Positions 1-8,873 of a DNA stretch of 19,308 bases are shown here, piece after piece. Where the stretch lies: assembly GCA_021852245.1 (NCBI GenBank), contig JAJZNY010000230.1:1-19308 (forward strand), read 5' to 3'. Position numbers and translations under genes: made by a program. The number at the start of each line of letters is the position of its first letter. Positions within the stretch are counted from its first letter, which is position 1. The DNA comes from Planctomycetota bacterium (GTDB lineage Bacteria > Planctomycetota > Phycisphaerae > WQYP01). The notes under the pieces were generated by a model. The model saw only the letters and a list, made by a program, of their open reading frames with translations, was not told the origin of the DNA and did no database searches.

Positions 1-13
1 TGCCGCCATAAAG

Positions 14-31
14 CCGCCGGCTTGCCGGCGG
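14..31. repeat. GC-rich perfect hairpin
   Basis: CCGCCGGC (14-21) and GCCGGCGG (24-31) are perfect complements separated by two bases. It has no adjacent T-run, so it is not a canonical intrinsic terminator, though it could block RNA decay or transcription from either side. Confidence 0.5.
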
Positions 32-141
32 TAGCGCTGCGAAGGGTATCAGATTTAACGAAAAGATTGCTTCGTCTGTCTTAGCGTGACAAAAAAGCGG
101 ATCACATCACGCGCCAGCGTGAGTCAAGATATCACGCGGAG

Positions 142-221
142 CCGCGGAGATCGCGGAGAGGATACGACAGGGTGAAAGAGTTTTCTGCCGAAACCTCTGC
201 GTACCATCGCGACCTCCGCGG
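142..221. repeat. Imperfect inverted repeat of CTCCGCGG type
   Basis: The 14-mer CCGCGGAGATCGCG (142-155) is matched by the inverse complement of CGCGACCTCCGCGG (208-221) at 13 of 14 positions. The arms are 52 bases apart. The wording (ACCTCTGCG...CGACCTCCGCGG followed by a run of A) resembles dispersed intergenic repeats found in many environmental bacterial genomes. That family assignment is from memory and untested; the inverted pairing is seen directly. Confidence 0.5.
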
Positions 222-328
222 TAAAAAAAGCTATCACCATCATGCGTCAGCATGAAGCGTGCGTCACGCAAAGCCGCCGGTAAGCCGGCACACGCGGGCC
301 GGGGAGGCGGTTGGCCGTGCCTTTCCTA

Positions 329-1549
329 TTAAATCTCGTCCAGATCGATGGTGTCGATGAGCGCCCTTATCTCCCGGATAGATTTGACAAGCCCGTCGCG
401 GTTGGCATGAAATTCGCGACGAAGGAAATCCATCTCGTCCGGGAATAAGACCGTCTCCCCGAGGTTCGTTGGAGCCGACCCATCCTCCTGGCTCTTGCGA
501 ATGGCCCAGAGCAGCAGTTGCATCATGTGGCCGAGCCGCTGGATCGGTACCTCCTCGCTCTGCCTCGACCAGCGCTCGCCGGTGTGCCGCAGAATCTTGA
601 CGGAGGCCTCCTTCCCGTTGTATTGCGCGTGTCCCACCGAGAGAAATTTGGCGTCCTCGCCGGGCGAGGTCTTGGTGTAGTCGCATGCGACGATCGGCTT
701 GTGCGAAAGATTTTTTGGAACATCCAGCCTCCCGTCGGCGAGAAGCCCGTCTGGGGCTCCGGCTGAATCCTCCGGGGAGGCGGCAGGCTCGGGGAGTGCC
801 GACCCTCCGCCGGATCGGAAAACCCTGAGCCCGTCTTTACCGCCCAAATATCCGTTCCATTCCCCCCACCTGAAGTAACTCGACGGGTGCTTAATAAAGT
901 AGATCGGAATAACTTTGTTGTCTTCGAGGCTTACACTGCCCCCCTCACGCTTATAGACGCTGTTCAATGCGTCTCCCCACGTTATCTCCCCCTTGCGTGT
1001 AAAGCCGCCCGAAAACTCGGCGCCATTGAAATAGTTCGAGGCCGCGACGCCGAGGAAAACGCAGACCTTGGGCTCCAGCGCCCTGACGACTGAACCGAAG
1101 GTCCTCCAGCCTGCCTGGAAATCAGCCTCGCTGGGGCGCTCCTTCTTATCGTAGTCGACCGCCCGCTGGACGAAGTTGTAAAAGGCAACGCTCTCCCAAT
1201 GGCTTACACGCCTCTCTTTGCTCGGCCGGCTGGCACCGATAAGGACCCTCTCCGTGTTCGCGTAAAAATTCGTTTCCGGCGGATTGGCTGATGACGCACA
1301 ACCCACAATCTCCTTGCGGGTGAACTCTTGGTCGTCCATGGCGTCCGCGACATCCTTCTCGGCTTTCACGTCGCCGCGCGTCTTGCCGTAGTGTGACTCG
1401 CCGACGATCAAAATCCGGTGCTTGGCGTAATTCTTGCCCACCCAAGGCATCCACCTCAACACCCTCTTCTTGCACAGCTCGCCAAGTTCCTCGTCAAAGC
1501 TCTTGTCGAGGTGGCCCTTGTAATAATCTGCGTAACCGGTTTCCGACAT
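329..1549 (-). CDS. Uracil-DNA-glycosylase-like protein with an extra C-terminal domain
   Basis: 406 aa. The first part (about residues 45-232) has the layout of the uracil-DNA glycosylase superfamily: a beta strand ending in RILIVGESHYG (45-55, motif-1 position), a VAFYNFVQ stretch (121-128), a strand ending at G167 (KVCVFLG), and a KHPSS motif (220-224) where family members have H-P-S. This suggests nucleic-acid base recognition or excision, but no substrate can be named. After a low-complexity linker (about 245-280) there is a second domain (283-406) with the sequence RWSRQSEEVP; it reminds me of a small uncharacterised family (possibly DUF6530), with low certainty. The start is the ATG at 1549, because GGGGAGGAG lies 8 nt upstream. 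The open frame extends to 1636, but that part is Cys/Arg-rich and unlike protein. It is the last gene of the leftward accessory block, 283 bp after the helicase, so it may also have its own promoter. Confidence 0.75.
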   Translation of the reverse strand: MSETGYADYYKGHLDKSFDEELGELCKKRVLRWMPWVGKNYAKHRILIVGESHYGKTRGDVKAEKDVADAMDDQEFTRKEIVGCASSANPPETNFYANTERVLIGASRPSKERRVSHWESVAFYNFVQRAVDYDKKERPSEADFQAGWRTFGSVVRALEPKVCVFLGVAASNYFNGAEFSGGFTRKGEITWGDALNSVYKREGGSVSLEDNKVIPIYFIKHPSSYFRWGEWNGYLGGKDGLRVFRSGGGSALPEPAASPEDSAGAPDGLLADGRLDVPKNLSHKPIVACDYTKTSPGEDAKFLSVGHAQYNGKEASVKILRHTGERWSRQSEEVPIQRLGHMMQLLLWAIRKSQEDGSAPTNLGETVLFPDEMDFLRREFHANRDGLVKSIREIRALIDTIDLDEI

Positions 1550-1557
1550 GTAAAACA

Positions 1558-1566
1558 CTCCTCCCC
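1558..1566 (-). promoter_or_regulatory. Shine-Dalgarno site fixing the start of the glycosylase-like gene
   Basis: GGGGAGGAG on the minus strand, 8 nt before the ATG at 1549. It decides against the longer open frame beginning at 1636. Confidence 0.75.
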
Positions 1567-1673
1567 GTGAGCCTTGACAGCGTGGGGCCATGCACGCCGG
1601 GGGAATCGCGCATCTCCGCGAGGCAATCGAATTCAATCTCAGCCAGGGACAACTAAGGGCCCACCGTGCGGCT

Positions 1674-1689
1674 CGAGCCGGCTGGCTCG
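1674..1689. repeat. Small hairpin in the gap after the helicase gene
   Basis: CGAGCC (1674-1679) pairs with GGCTCG (1684-1689) around a 4-nt loop, in the 283-bp gap between the helicase and the glycosylase-like gene. There is no T-run, so a terminator is not supported. Nothing else identifiable was seen in this gap. Confidence 0.3.
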
Positions 1690-1832
1690 CTGGCCCTCCA
1701 ACTGAGAATAAATACCGATAACTTCCTGAGCGCGGACGATAGCTCCGTTTTTGCCGACCGTCAAATGCCGCCGACGGCGGGTGCTGTAACGCTGGCGGGC
1801 GCGGTTACCGATAAGATTCTGCGAGGCATTTG

Positions 1833-4800
1833 CTATCCTAAAAAGTTGATTACGGCCCGGCGGTCCAGCCTTTCGTGGAAGGCCTGGTTGGTATAGTCCT
1901 TCAGGCAGTCGTAGCAGGCCGCCCCGCAAATGCAGTTCTGGCAAATACTAAGAGCCCTGCGGACGACTTTGTCGAAATTATTGCGCCCGTCGCGGACAAA
2001 TCCGGCACCTCCGGGTGTCTGGTCGTAGAGGACGATCTCCGCCAAGCCACCCGCCTGCTTTCGCAGCGAGACCCCAATTTCCTGCGACTCGATTTCAAGC
2101 GTCCCGCAGAGCCCATTCCTAAGCGCGAAGGCGACCGACTCCGGCGATTCCACCTGATGCTTGGGGCGGACCACCAAGCAAAAGCTCTCGAACTCGTGCC
2201 CGTATGCCAGGTCGCGCCATAACTCGCAGTCGCACCTCCGCGACCCGCCCATCAGCCGCAGCTTTTCGTGCCCCTTTTTACGCGTTCGCCCGAACACCGG
2301 CTCGCTGAAACCGCATCTGCGGCAGAGAACAAATCCCTCCCCCCTTGGGCCGAGATTATATTTGAAGAGCTTGCCACGCTCCGCGAGCGCGATGCTGAAT
2401 GCGCCGGCGTCAGAGAACCAGTCGTCGCCGATGTGCTCAATGAAATGTGTGGTCCCTTGCGGTTGGCGTATGAGCGTATCGGCGCGGTACCGTTTGGGTC
2501 TTGTCTTTGATTTCCCCTCGACTTTTATGCTGAAGGCGTTCGGTATTACGAAGGGGTGGGTGTGCTGGCCGGTGACCTGTGCCCGACAGACGTCGCAGGG
2601 CTTTCCAATGAGGGACGATTGCGTCGGTCCGGTCCTGATTTGCCCGCAACCGCCGCACTTTGAATACCAACGCCGCGTTGGGGTGTCACGGTCACCCAGA
2701 ACGTAGAGGCCGGCGCTGGTGTAAACGCTTTTCCGGGCGACGACCTGGGCGCCGGGGGCGTACTCCGAGATCGCGATCGCGCGGCTGCGGCTTAATTCAA
2801 CCTCGCTATCCTCGTCCCATCGGGTCTCTGCCGTCTCGAGCCTGACCACGTCTAAAGGGAACGCATATCGCGGAAGGAACCCGCCCTCAGCGAGAAAATT
2901 GATAACATCAGCCGCGAGGAGGTTTTTTATCCCGGCGCCAAAGTCGGATGCAAGCGCGTCCTTGCCCGCGTCGTGGGCCTCCTTTCGGGCTGCAAGCAAA
3001 GCAGCCAGCTCCCTCTCGGCGCCTGCGACCACACCCTTATAGCTGTCAAGGGCACCGACCCGCGCGGGCGCGAGGCCAAGCTGGCGCTCGAAAAGATCCC
3101 TGCACTCCGGGGTGGCAAAGAGGCGTTCCGGCGGCACGTCCCCCAGCCAATCGGGGAAGCTGCAGAAGGCATCCCCGGGGACATTGCTCGGCCAATGATT
3201 CTCGGCTACCCCCCGGCGGCAATCTGGGCTAAGGAAGGGCCCGACTGGAATAACCTGTTTAGCGGCTCCGAGGCTTGGCTCCAAGGCCTCGCGGAGGAAC
3301 CTCGCAAATGCAACCGCGTTGAAATGGCGCTGCGCGATAATCTTGTTACCGAGGAAAACCGTCGGCGTGCGGACGGTACCCGCCATCAGCCGCTGCGGAT
3401 CGCGCCACATGTCGGTGTCGTACCTCGACCGCCTGCACATGGTGACGCAGACTGCATTCTTGTCGGCGCCACGGCCAGCCCTGCCCACACGCTGAACGTA
3501 ATTGGCGCTCGACGGCGGCGCGTTGCGCAGCAGAACCTTCTGCAGACTGCCGATGTTGATGCCCATCTCGAAGGTCGTCGTGCTGCTTATGAGGTTGACT
3601 CCCTCGTCAGCCCGGAACCGATCCTCTATGAGCTTGGCCAGGTCCTTCCTGACCTGCGCTGTATGTTCTTCCGCGCGGAGTTCCATGAACGCCGGCCCGC
3701 CGGCTTCCGCGACCCAACGGTGGGTGATGCTCAGCGAAGGATCGAACGGCCTTGCTTCAAGCCGCCCCCAGCAGCCCGGCCTCGGGCAACACCCGCGCGC
3801 CGAAAACACGGCCACAGTCCCGCACCGAGAGCACTGAAAGCGCCGCTCCGCCTTGCTGACCCGCAGGAGCTCGTGGTCGAGCACCCACCCATCGCCGCGC
3901 CTGCAGGCGGCTAGGCGGGGCTCGATGGCGAACCAAAGGCTCTCGGCCAGGGCCCTCGCCCGTGCACCATCGCAGTCCAAGAGCCGGCCCAGGTAGTCGA
4001 CCACGCTATTGGTCCGATCCTTCGCGGGAAGCCAGCCGGGCCGGTTAAGCCCCATGGGCCTCAACGAGTAGGCCGGGCTGCCTGTTACCACCCCAAACGC
4101 TGGCGCATCGGGCGCGACATTGCTCGGGAGCGAGACGGCCTTTCGGCGCCGCATCACTGCCAGGAGGGTCTGCAGTGCGGCCGACACGTCCTCCGGCGTT
4201 AACTCGACGCTCCGGAGCAGCCCCTCGCACGTCCGCAACGCCTCGTCGCCCAGCTCGTAATACACTTGCGCAAGACCGATGTCCTCGATCGACTCGCGGC
4301 GCGGGTCGGGCAGGGTGAAATAGCCGAACACCTCGGCAAGCCAGGCACCGCGCTGTGTCGCGCTATCGGCGCCGCAATCCCTTGATGCGGGCAGGAAAAA
4401 TTGCGGGTACCCCAAGGCGTCAGCCGCTAGGCGCTCGCCGATCTCGACAAAACCGATCGGCCCGGTGGATCCTCGGATGATCCTCAGCACCCGCCGACCG
4501 AATTCATTGGTGAAAGTTTCCTCTTCCAATACCGACGGGAAGGTGGCAGCTCTTTGCCTGTTATCAGTGAAGCAAAGCAGCTTTGGGACCGACTGGTTTA
4601 CGCGGCCCCTGCTTGTCTCGAAGTGCGACAAGGGGACCGCCATGGCGGAGCCCATCGCATCCTCAGACTCTTGGAATCTCTGGAGCGGCTCCGGGCCGGC
4701 GCCTCGCCTGGTGCCACAATTGGGGCACTCTCTGAGAAGTTCCCTCTCCGGTTTATAAATCTCTTCGTACGTTGTGTTCGGGCGTTGGCGATGGAACACC

Positions 4801-6644
4801 TTGATGGTGCGGGTACAGGGGTCGGGGCAGTCGCACACGCATCCACTGGCGCCACGCCGGTTCCCGCATCTGACGCACCAATCCATCTCACACGGGCGAT
4901 CCAAGAGGCGACTCGTTTGATCATTGTCGCCGTCGTCGTCAGCGGGGGCGGACCGCTCAGGGAAAGGGAGGTCGTGGTCAACGCAAAAATAGGTCCAGAA
5001 AGACTCCGCACTCCATCCCAGCTCCGTGCTGAACGTGTCGAACTCCGGGTTCTCTGTGCCCTCATGATCCGGGGTCTGCGCATAGCGCGGCCCGAGGTCC
5101 TGGAGCGCACCAAAAAGGTAACCGCAGCGCCGACACCCGACCACCTCGACGAGTTGCGAGCGGGATCCGCCTTCCTTAAAGCATGCCGGGCAGAGCCCCT
5201 CCGGAACGCCATCCTCGTGCCGGGACGTGAAAAATGCCGCGTGGCCGTCGGCCCTTGCCGGGCACCCCGGATTAAGGCAGACGTGCAGTCCGTCCATCGC
5301 CCGGATGAAATAATGCAGCCGCGTTGGAAGCAGGTCACGTGCGGCCTCGTCGCTGGCGAGGACCTCGACCATCGCGGACAGGCCGTCGGTGGCCAGCTGG
5401 TTGGGCTCGGCCGGCCAGAGCTTTGTTGCGGCATCCCTTAGGAGCGTCGGTTTTCTCAGTATCCGGTTGCGCAGGGTGTGGAGGTTGGCGTCCCGCTCAA
5501 AGTGTTCTCGCAGCGTCCGGCTACCAAGAACCCGGGCGGCTTTCCGGTCCCCGCCGGGCTGGCCGATCTCCGCCGCTGCGTCGACGTATTGACTCGGCTT
5601 GACCTGGACCCGCGGTTCCACCAGCGCCGGCGCGGAATCCTCGCCCGTTATTGGGCTGGGCTCGCACACCGGCTCACCGAAAAGGTCGGAGGCGAACGCC
5701 CGCACACGCGCCATACTGGCCTCGTCGTCCCGATCGCCGAGGGTCGCCGACGTTGCAATGCAAACGAGGTTTTTTGGCCGCAGCCGGTCTCTGAGCCTTC
5801 GCAGCAGGTAGGCTATTTCCGTTGCCTGAACGCCCCGATAGGCATGAGCTTCGTCAAGCACGACAAATCTGAGCCGGGCGTTCTCGAAGATCGGCGCATC
5901 GACGGGACGCTCCAACAGGTACTCAAGCATTGAAAAATTCGTGATTAGGATGTGGGGTGGGTTGGCGCGGATAGCCTCACGATGATTGAGGCGGTTTGGG
6001 AGCCGGCCAATTTCGTCCTCGATACGACTCTCTACGTCTCGCTGGACCTCCTGTTGGCTCCTCCCCACGTATCCTTGATCGCATTCGAAGGCACCCCTGA
6101 GGGTGCTCCGGAGTTCCCTCAAATCCTGCGGCGTCTGACCCGTGAACCTCGCAAACCTGATCTGTTCATGTTCCGCGAGTATTTGCTCCCATTCCGTAAG
6201 CTGGTCGTTAACAAGCGCATTGAGGGGGTATATAATCACGGCCCTTAGCCCCGGCGACGTGTCGCGCAGCAAGTCGTCGAGAATCGGCACTTGGTAGCAA
6301 AGCGTCTTCCCACTGCTTGTGCCCGTCGCGACAACCGTGCTCTCACCTCGAAGAATCGCTTCTATGGCCTTGCTCTGATGGGACCAGAGTGGCCTGTTCG
6401 AGAGCCGCGACCGGATGGTCCTCTTAGTGAGTTCGTGCAGGGGTAGGTCGTCCACCCTTTTGCCGATCCGGTAGGTCTGTGCACGTTCGAGAAACGGGCC
6501 GTTCGCAAGCCGCTCGGGAGAGAGTTGCTCGCTCCACCGCACCCGTGCGTGCTCAAAGTTCTTATGGAAACGGTATCGCGCCTTCACCAGTTGGACATAT
6601 GTTTCGAGCACCTCATTTCTGAAACGGCTCACAAGCGATTCCAT
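1833..6644 (-). CDS. Large DEAH-box helicase with DUF1998-type C-terminus, DruE-like
   Basis: 1603 aa. Superfamily 2 helicase motifs are intact: Walker A TGTSSGKT (107-114), YPLNALVNDQ (139-148), DEAH (264-267), SATLGD (299-304), FTDNRQRAA (692-700), an STTTFEMGINIG segment (about 1021-1032) and the arginine-finger motif QRVGRAGRG (1051-1059). Between the two RecA-like lobes lies a long insert with several CxxC pairs (about 456-507, 585-610, 640-643) and another Cys cluster at 938-958, likely zinc knuckles. The last 200 residues carry the DUF1998 hallmarks: LYDQTPGGAGF, then a Cys cluster ending CYDCLKDYTNQ near 1577-1587. This family includes MrfA (about 750 aa) and the Druantia helicase DruE (much longer); the length and the neighbouring large unknown protein favour DruE. 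It probably translocates on DNA. Its ATG overlaps the preceding gene by 16 bp and has a strong AAGGAGG site inside that gene, so translation is probably coupled. No motif is broken and no frameshift was seen. Confidence 0.9.
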   Translation of the reverse strand: MESLVSRFRNEVLETYVQLVKARYRFHKNFEHARVRWSEQLSPERLANGPFLERAQTYRIGKRVDDLPLHELTKRTIRSRLSNRPLWSHQSKAIEAILRGESTVVATGTSSGKTLCYQVPILDDLLRDTSPGLRAVIIYPLNALVNDQLTEWEQILAEHEQIRFARFTGQTPQDLRELRSTLRGAFECDQGYVGRSQQEVQRDVESRIEDEIGRLPNRLNHREAIRANPPHILITNFSMLEYLLERPVDAPIFENARLRFVVLDEAHAYRGVQATEIAYLLRRLRDRLRPKNLVCIATSATLGDRDDEASMARVRAFASDLFGEPVCEPSPITGEDSAPALVEPRVQVKPSQYVDAAAEIGQPGGDRKAARVLGSRTLREHFERDANLHTLRNRILRKPTLLRDAATKLWPAEPNQLATDGLSAMVEVLASDEAARDLLPTRLHYFIRAMDGLHVCLNPGCPARADGHAAFFTSRHEDGVPEGLCPACFKEGGSRSQLVEVVGCRRCGYLFGALQDLGPRYAQTPDHEGTENPEFDTFSTELGWSAESFWTYFCVDHDLPFPERSAPADDDGDNDQTSRLLDRPCEMDWCVRCGNRRGASGCVCDCPDPCTRTIKVFHRQRPNTTYEEIYKPERELLRECPNCGTRRGAGPEPLQRFQESEDAMGSAMAVPLSHFETSRGRVNQSVPKLLCFTDNRQRAATFPSVLEEETFTNEFGRRVLRIIRGSTGPIGFVEIGERLAADALGYPQFFLPASRDCGADSATQRGAWLAEVFGYFTLPDPRRESIEDIGLAQVYYELGDEALRTCEGLLRSVELTPEDVSAALQTLLAVMRRRKAVSLPSNVAPDAPAFGVVTGSPAYSLRPMGLNRPGWLPAKDRTNSVVDYLGRLLDCDGARARALAESLWFAIEPRLAACRRGDGWVLDHELLRVSKAERRFQCSRCGTVAVFSARGCCPRPGCWGRLEARPFDPSLSITHRWVAEAGGPAFMELRAEEHTAQVRKDLAKLIEDRFRADEGVNLISSTTTFEMGINIGSLQKVLLRNAPPSSANYVQRVGRAGRGADKNAVCVTMCRRSRYDTDMWRDPQRLMAGTVRTPTVFLGNKIIAQRHFNAVAFARFLREALEPSLGAAKQVIPVGPFLSPDCRRGVAENHWPSNVPGDAFCSFPDWLGDVPPERLFATPECRDLFERQLGLAPARVGALDSYKGVVAGAERELAALLAARKEAHDAGKDALASDFGAGIKNLLAADVINFLAEGGFLPRYAFPLDVVRLETAETRWDEDSEVELSRSRAIAISEYAPGAQVVARKSVYTSAGLYVLGDRDTPTRRWYSKCGGCGQIRTGPTQSSLIGKPCDVCRAQVTGQHTHPFVIPNAFSIKVEGKSKTRPKRYRADTLIRQPQGTTHFIEHIGDDWFSDAGAFSIALAERGKLFKYNLGPRGEGFVLCRRCGFSEPVFGRTRKKGHEKLRLMGGSRRCDCELWRDLAYGHEFESFCLVVRPKHQVESPESVAFALRNGLCGTLEIESQEIGVSLRKQAGGLAEIVLYDQTPGGAGFVRDGRNNFDKVVRRALSICQNCICGAACYDCLKDYTNQAFHERLDRRAVINFLG

Positions 6645-8794
6645 AAAGCCTCCTTTGAGTCCACCAAAGCCGCACCGTTCTGATTCAATATGTACCTAAT
6701 GTCTTCGACCAGCGGAGCTGGCCAGACCGAGCGGAGGTAGGCCGGTTGCCCGCGTTCGGAGCCCGCAACCTCGACTGGGGGCAGCGCTGAAGTTTCCCCG
6801 GCGAGTTGTTGATAGAGCGCCCACAGGATACCTGTGTCGCCGCAGAATGCCAGCTCAAGCTCGTCCCCATGGCGCGCCAGCGCTGCCGCCGACCTCACGA
6901 TCCTCCACCTGCCCCCAGACTGCTCCAAGTATCCCCGGTCTTGGTAGAGGTAAAGAGAGCGCTTGGCCATCATCGTGCCGGGCTGCGCGGCATTCCTCGC
7001 CAAGGTAATCTCTCCCCATCGCATGCCGCGCCCCGGCTCGCACTGCGAAAGAAGTACCATGGGAAGGAATTCACCGCCGACGTCGTTCCAGCAGCGTCCA
7101 GCCCGCGATTCGGCCTCCCACCTCACCCTCCATTCCCGACGTAGCTCTGGCGACTCGAGGCGCAGCTCGATCGCCTCGGACCGGCCGCGCAACTCCGGCA
7201 TGTCCACCAACCCGGAGATATCGGCGAAACTGTACGCGGTGGCACCCGGGCGCGTTTTGATGACCGGGCAGTCGCGATCCCGCCATTCCCAGCGGAGATG
7301 GCTAAGCTTCGAGCCGCTGACCGAGAACCGCCGCCAATACCCCTGGGTGCATGTACCACCGAGCTCGACGGTGAATCTCTTCGTGACGGCGCGGACCACG
7401 TCCGAATCGCCAAAATATTCCGGTGGCACAGAAACGCAAACCGTCGGCAGCGATTGCGTGCAAAGGACCCCATTGCTCCACCGAAAGCACGCGAGGCAGT
7501 CCCCGTGCGCTGGGAGCAGGTGGCACTCAACCCTCTCCCGGGGCCGGAAGATGAGCTCAACGGGCTTACCCGGTCCTACCCTGAACGAGGCGCTGCCGCG
7601 CTCGTTCTCCGGCTCTAGGGCCGTTAGGTAGCAACAGGTTCCGTCCATCAGATGAAACTGCTGGTTCACCGGGCAGGCATCGTCCCCAGAAAGGCCCTTG
7701 CTCGCGACCTCGTCGACGGGCCTCGGCGCGAGCAGAACGTAGCGCCCCGACGGCAGTTCCGTGCGGCCGCGCGCGATCATGGCCCCGTCGTCATCCATGC
7801 CGAAGATAGCCCAGGGCCCGGCGCCGGCCAGCCGGTGACTTTTTTCTGGCTTCCCGGCGGCGGCCAGCGAGAGCGTTAGCCACGGCTTAAAAGCAGCGCT
7901 GTTTAGCGAGGCTTTGCTGGGGTTCTCCCCGGCGTCTTTCTCGATCTCCGCGACCCTCCACCGGGCTGGAAGCTCTGCCCTCGAAACCCCTGGGAGGCTG
8001 ATGTAGATTTCCCGGCGCGCCCTGTCAAAGACAAGCTTGGCGCGCCGGCGGCCGAGCCGGTCGGGGTGTTGCGGGCACAGAAACTCGGCGGTTTCCGGGA
8101 CCTCCTCAAGGTATTCCCGGCGGATCGGGCCGCAATCGAGCAGGTTATCGACCAAGTCAAGGTCGGCGGCGAACCGCTGTCGCAGTTCGAGCATCTTCCG
8201 CAACATCGAATGGGCAAGCTCGCGGTTTTCTACCAGGAAACGTTTAAGCCGCTTACGGCCGCCACAGTGCTGCTCGGTAAACTGCCCCCATCGGCCGTCC
8301 GCCATATCGCCCCAGTCGGGGTTCCAAAGGGCCCAGTGGCAAAGCGAAACGAAGTCGCCCCAAACGCCTAGCGGAACACCTGTAAAATGGACTGCTGAGC
8401 CGACGTAATCCCCGCGGTTGGCGTGGCTGCGCAGGGGTAGTTCGAAGTGCCCCAAGCAGTGCATAAAGTCTTTGTTGATGCGGTCTTGGTCCCGGGGAGG
8501 GACGGACGGAACCCCAGCGGCCTGCGCGAACGCGTGCCAGAACCCGCCGCTCTCGTAGTGGTAGAAAGCTACCCCGCAGTAAAGCACAACGAGGCACGCT
8601 GGATTCAGGTTGAGAATACCGGTCCACCGTGGCCACTCCGACCGTACCGCATCGCAGAATAGCGCCCAATCGCCGCTCGACGGAATGGCGTGGAGCAACG
8701 CACCGCCCGTCTTGCCACCAGCGGACGCCACCCCCGCCTTCACCGCGTGGCTCAAGCGGTCCTCCCACTCGTTTAGCAACGGCATCCTCGACAT
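6629..8794 (-). CDS. Large protein of unknown function paired with the helicase (DruH position)
   Basis: 721 aa from the ATG at 8794. I do not recognise a catalytic motif. The N-terminal third (about 40-200) is rich in Trp, Tyr and His and looks helical, with a hydrophobic stretch LNLNPACLVVLYCGVAFYHY (61-80) followed by GGFW and later GVWGDFVSLCHWALW (143-157). This hydrophobic stretch is more likely a buried helix than a membrane span. From about residue 290 onward the protein reads as beta-rich, with scattered Cys residues in the middle (CHLL, CLACF, VLCT) that could bind metal or be buried. The start is supported by GGAAAGGGG (8801-8809), 6 nt upstream; the open frame extends to 8947 but that part is Arg/Cys-rich. 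The 16-bp overlap with the helicase gene means the two are made together. In Druantia type III a large uncharacterised protein, DruH, accompanies DruE; this one holds the same place, but homology is not shown. Confidence 0.8.
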   Translation of the reverse strand: MSRMPLLNEWEDRLSHAVKAGVASAGGKTGGALLHAIPSSGDWALFCDAVRSEWPRWTGILNLNPACLVVLYCGVAFYHYESGGFWHAFAQAAGVPSVPPRDQDRINKDFMHCLGHFELPLRSHANRGDYVGSAVHFTGVPLGVWGDFVSLCHWALWNPDWGDMADGRWGQFTEQHCGGRKRLKRFLVENRELAHSMLRKMLELRQRFAADLDLVDNLLDCGPIRREYLEEVPETAEFLCPQHPDRLGRRRAKLVFDRARREIYISLPGVSRAELPARWRVAEIEKDAGENPSKASLNSAAFKPWLTLSLAAAGKPEKSHRLAGAGPWAIFGMDDDGAMIARGRTELPSGRYVLLAPRPVDEVASKGLSGDDACPVNQQFHLMDGTCCYLTALEPENERGSASFRVGPGKPVELIFRPRERVECHLLPAHGDCLACFRWSNGVLCTQSLPTVCVSVPPEYFGDSDVVRAVTKRFTVELGGTCTQGYWRRFSVSGSKLSHLRWEWRDRDCPVIKTRPGATAYSFADISGLVDMPELRGRSEAIELRLESPELRREWRVRWEAESRAGRCWNDVGGEFLPMVLLSQCEPGRGMRWGEITLARNAAQPGTMMAKRSLYLYQDRGYLEQSGGRWRIVRSAAALARHGDELELAFCGDTGILWALYQQLAGETSALPPVEVAGSERGQPAYLRSVWPAPLVEDIRYILNQNGAALVDSKEALWNRL
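6649..6655 (-). promoter_or_regulatory. Shine-Dalgarno site of the helicase gene, inside the upstream gene
   Basis: AAGGAGG on the minus strand, 4 nt before the helicase ATG at 6644. It lies within the last codons of the 721-aa gene, whose stop codon is at 6629-6631. Confidence 0.8.
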
Positions 8795-8800
8795 TTGGCA

Positions 8801-8809
8801 CCCCTTTCC
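8801..8809 (-). promoter_or_regulatory. Shine-Dalgarno site fixing the start of the 721-aa gene
   Basis: GGAAAGGGG on the minus strand, 6 nt before the ATG at 8794. It supports this start over the longer open frame from 8947 and over the next in-frame ATG at 8785, which has no properly spaced site. Confidence 0.55.
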
Positions 8810-8873
8810 AAGTTGAGATTCACCCGGAATTCTAACCGCCTGGGTGGGACATCCGCACGCCCCGGCGGAACCT

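Larger units (their letters stand above)
1..328. other. Non-coding flank downstream of the accessory block
   Basis: I see no convincing gene in these 328 bases. The stretch holds a GC-rich hairpin at 14-31, an 11-bp sequence (AAAGCCGCCGG) present at 10-20 and again at 269-279, and an imperfect inverted pair of CTCCGCGG-type sequence at 142-155 and 208-221. This is typical of intergenic DNA with dispersed repeats. There is no hairpin followed by a T-run that would be a clear terminator for the leftward gene ending at 329. Confidence 0.6.

Noticed and set aside
2973..5441. Long open frames on the plus strand (for example 2973-3914 and 4554-5441) and a minus-strand frame at 4598-5434
   Set aside because: They lie opposite or out of frame within the helicase gene, whose motifs are intact; their sequences are Arg/Pro/Ser-rich and match nothing. 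High GC content produces such shadows.
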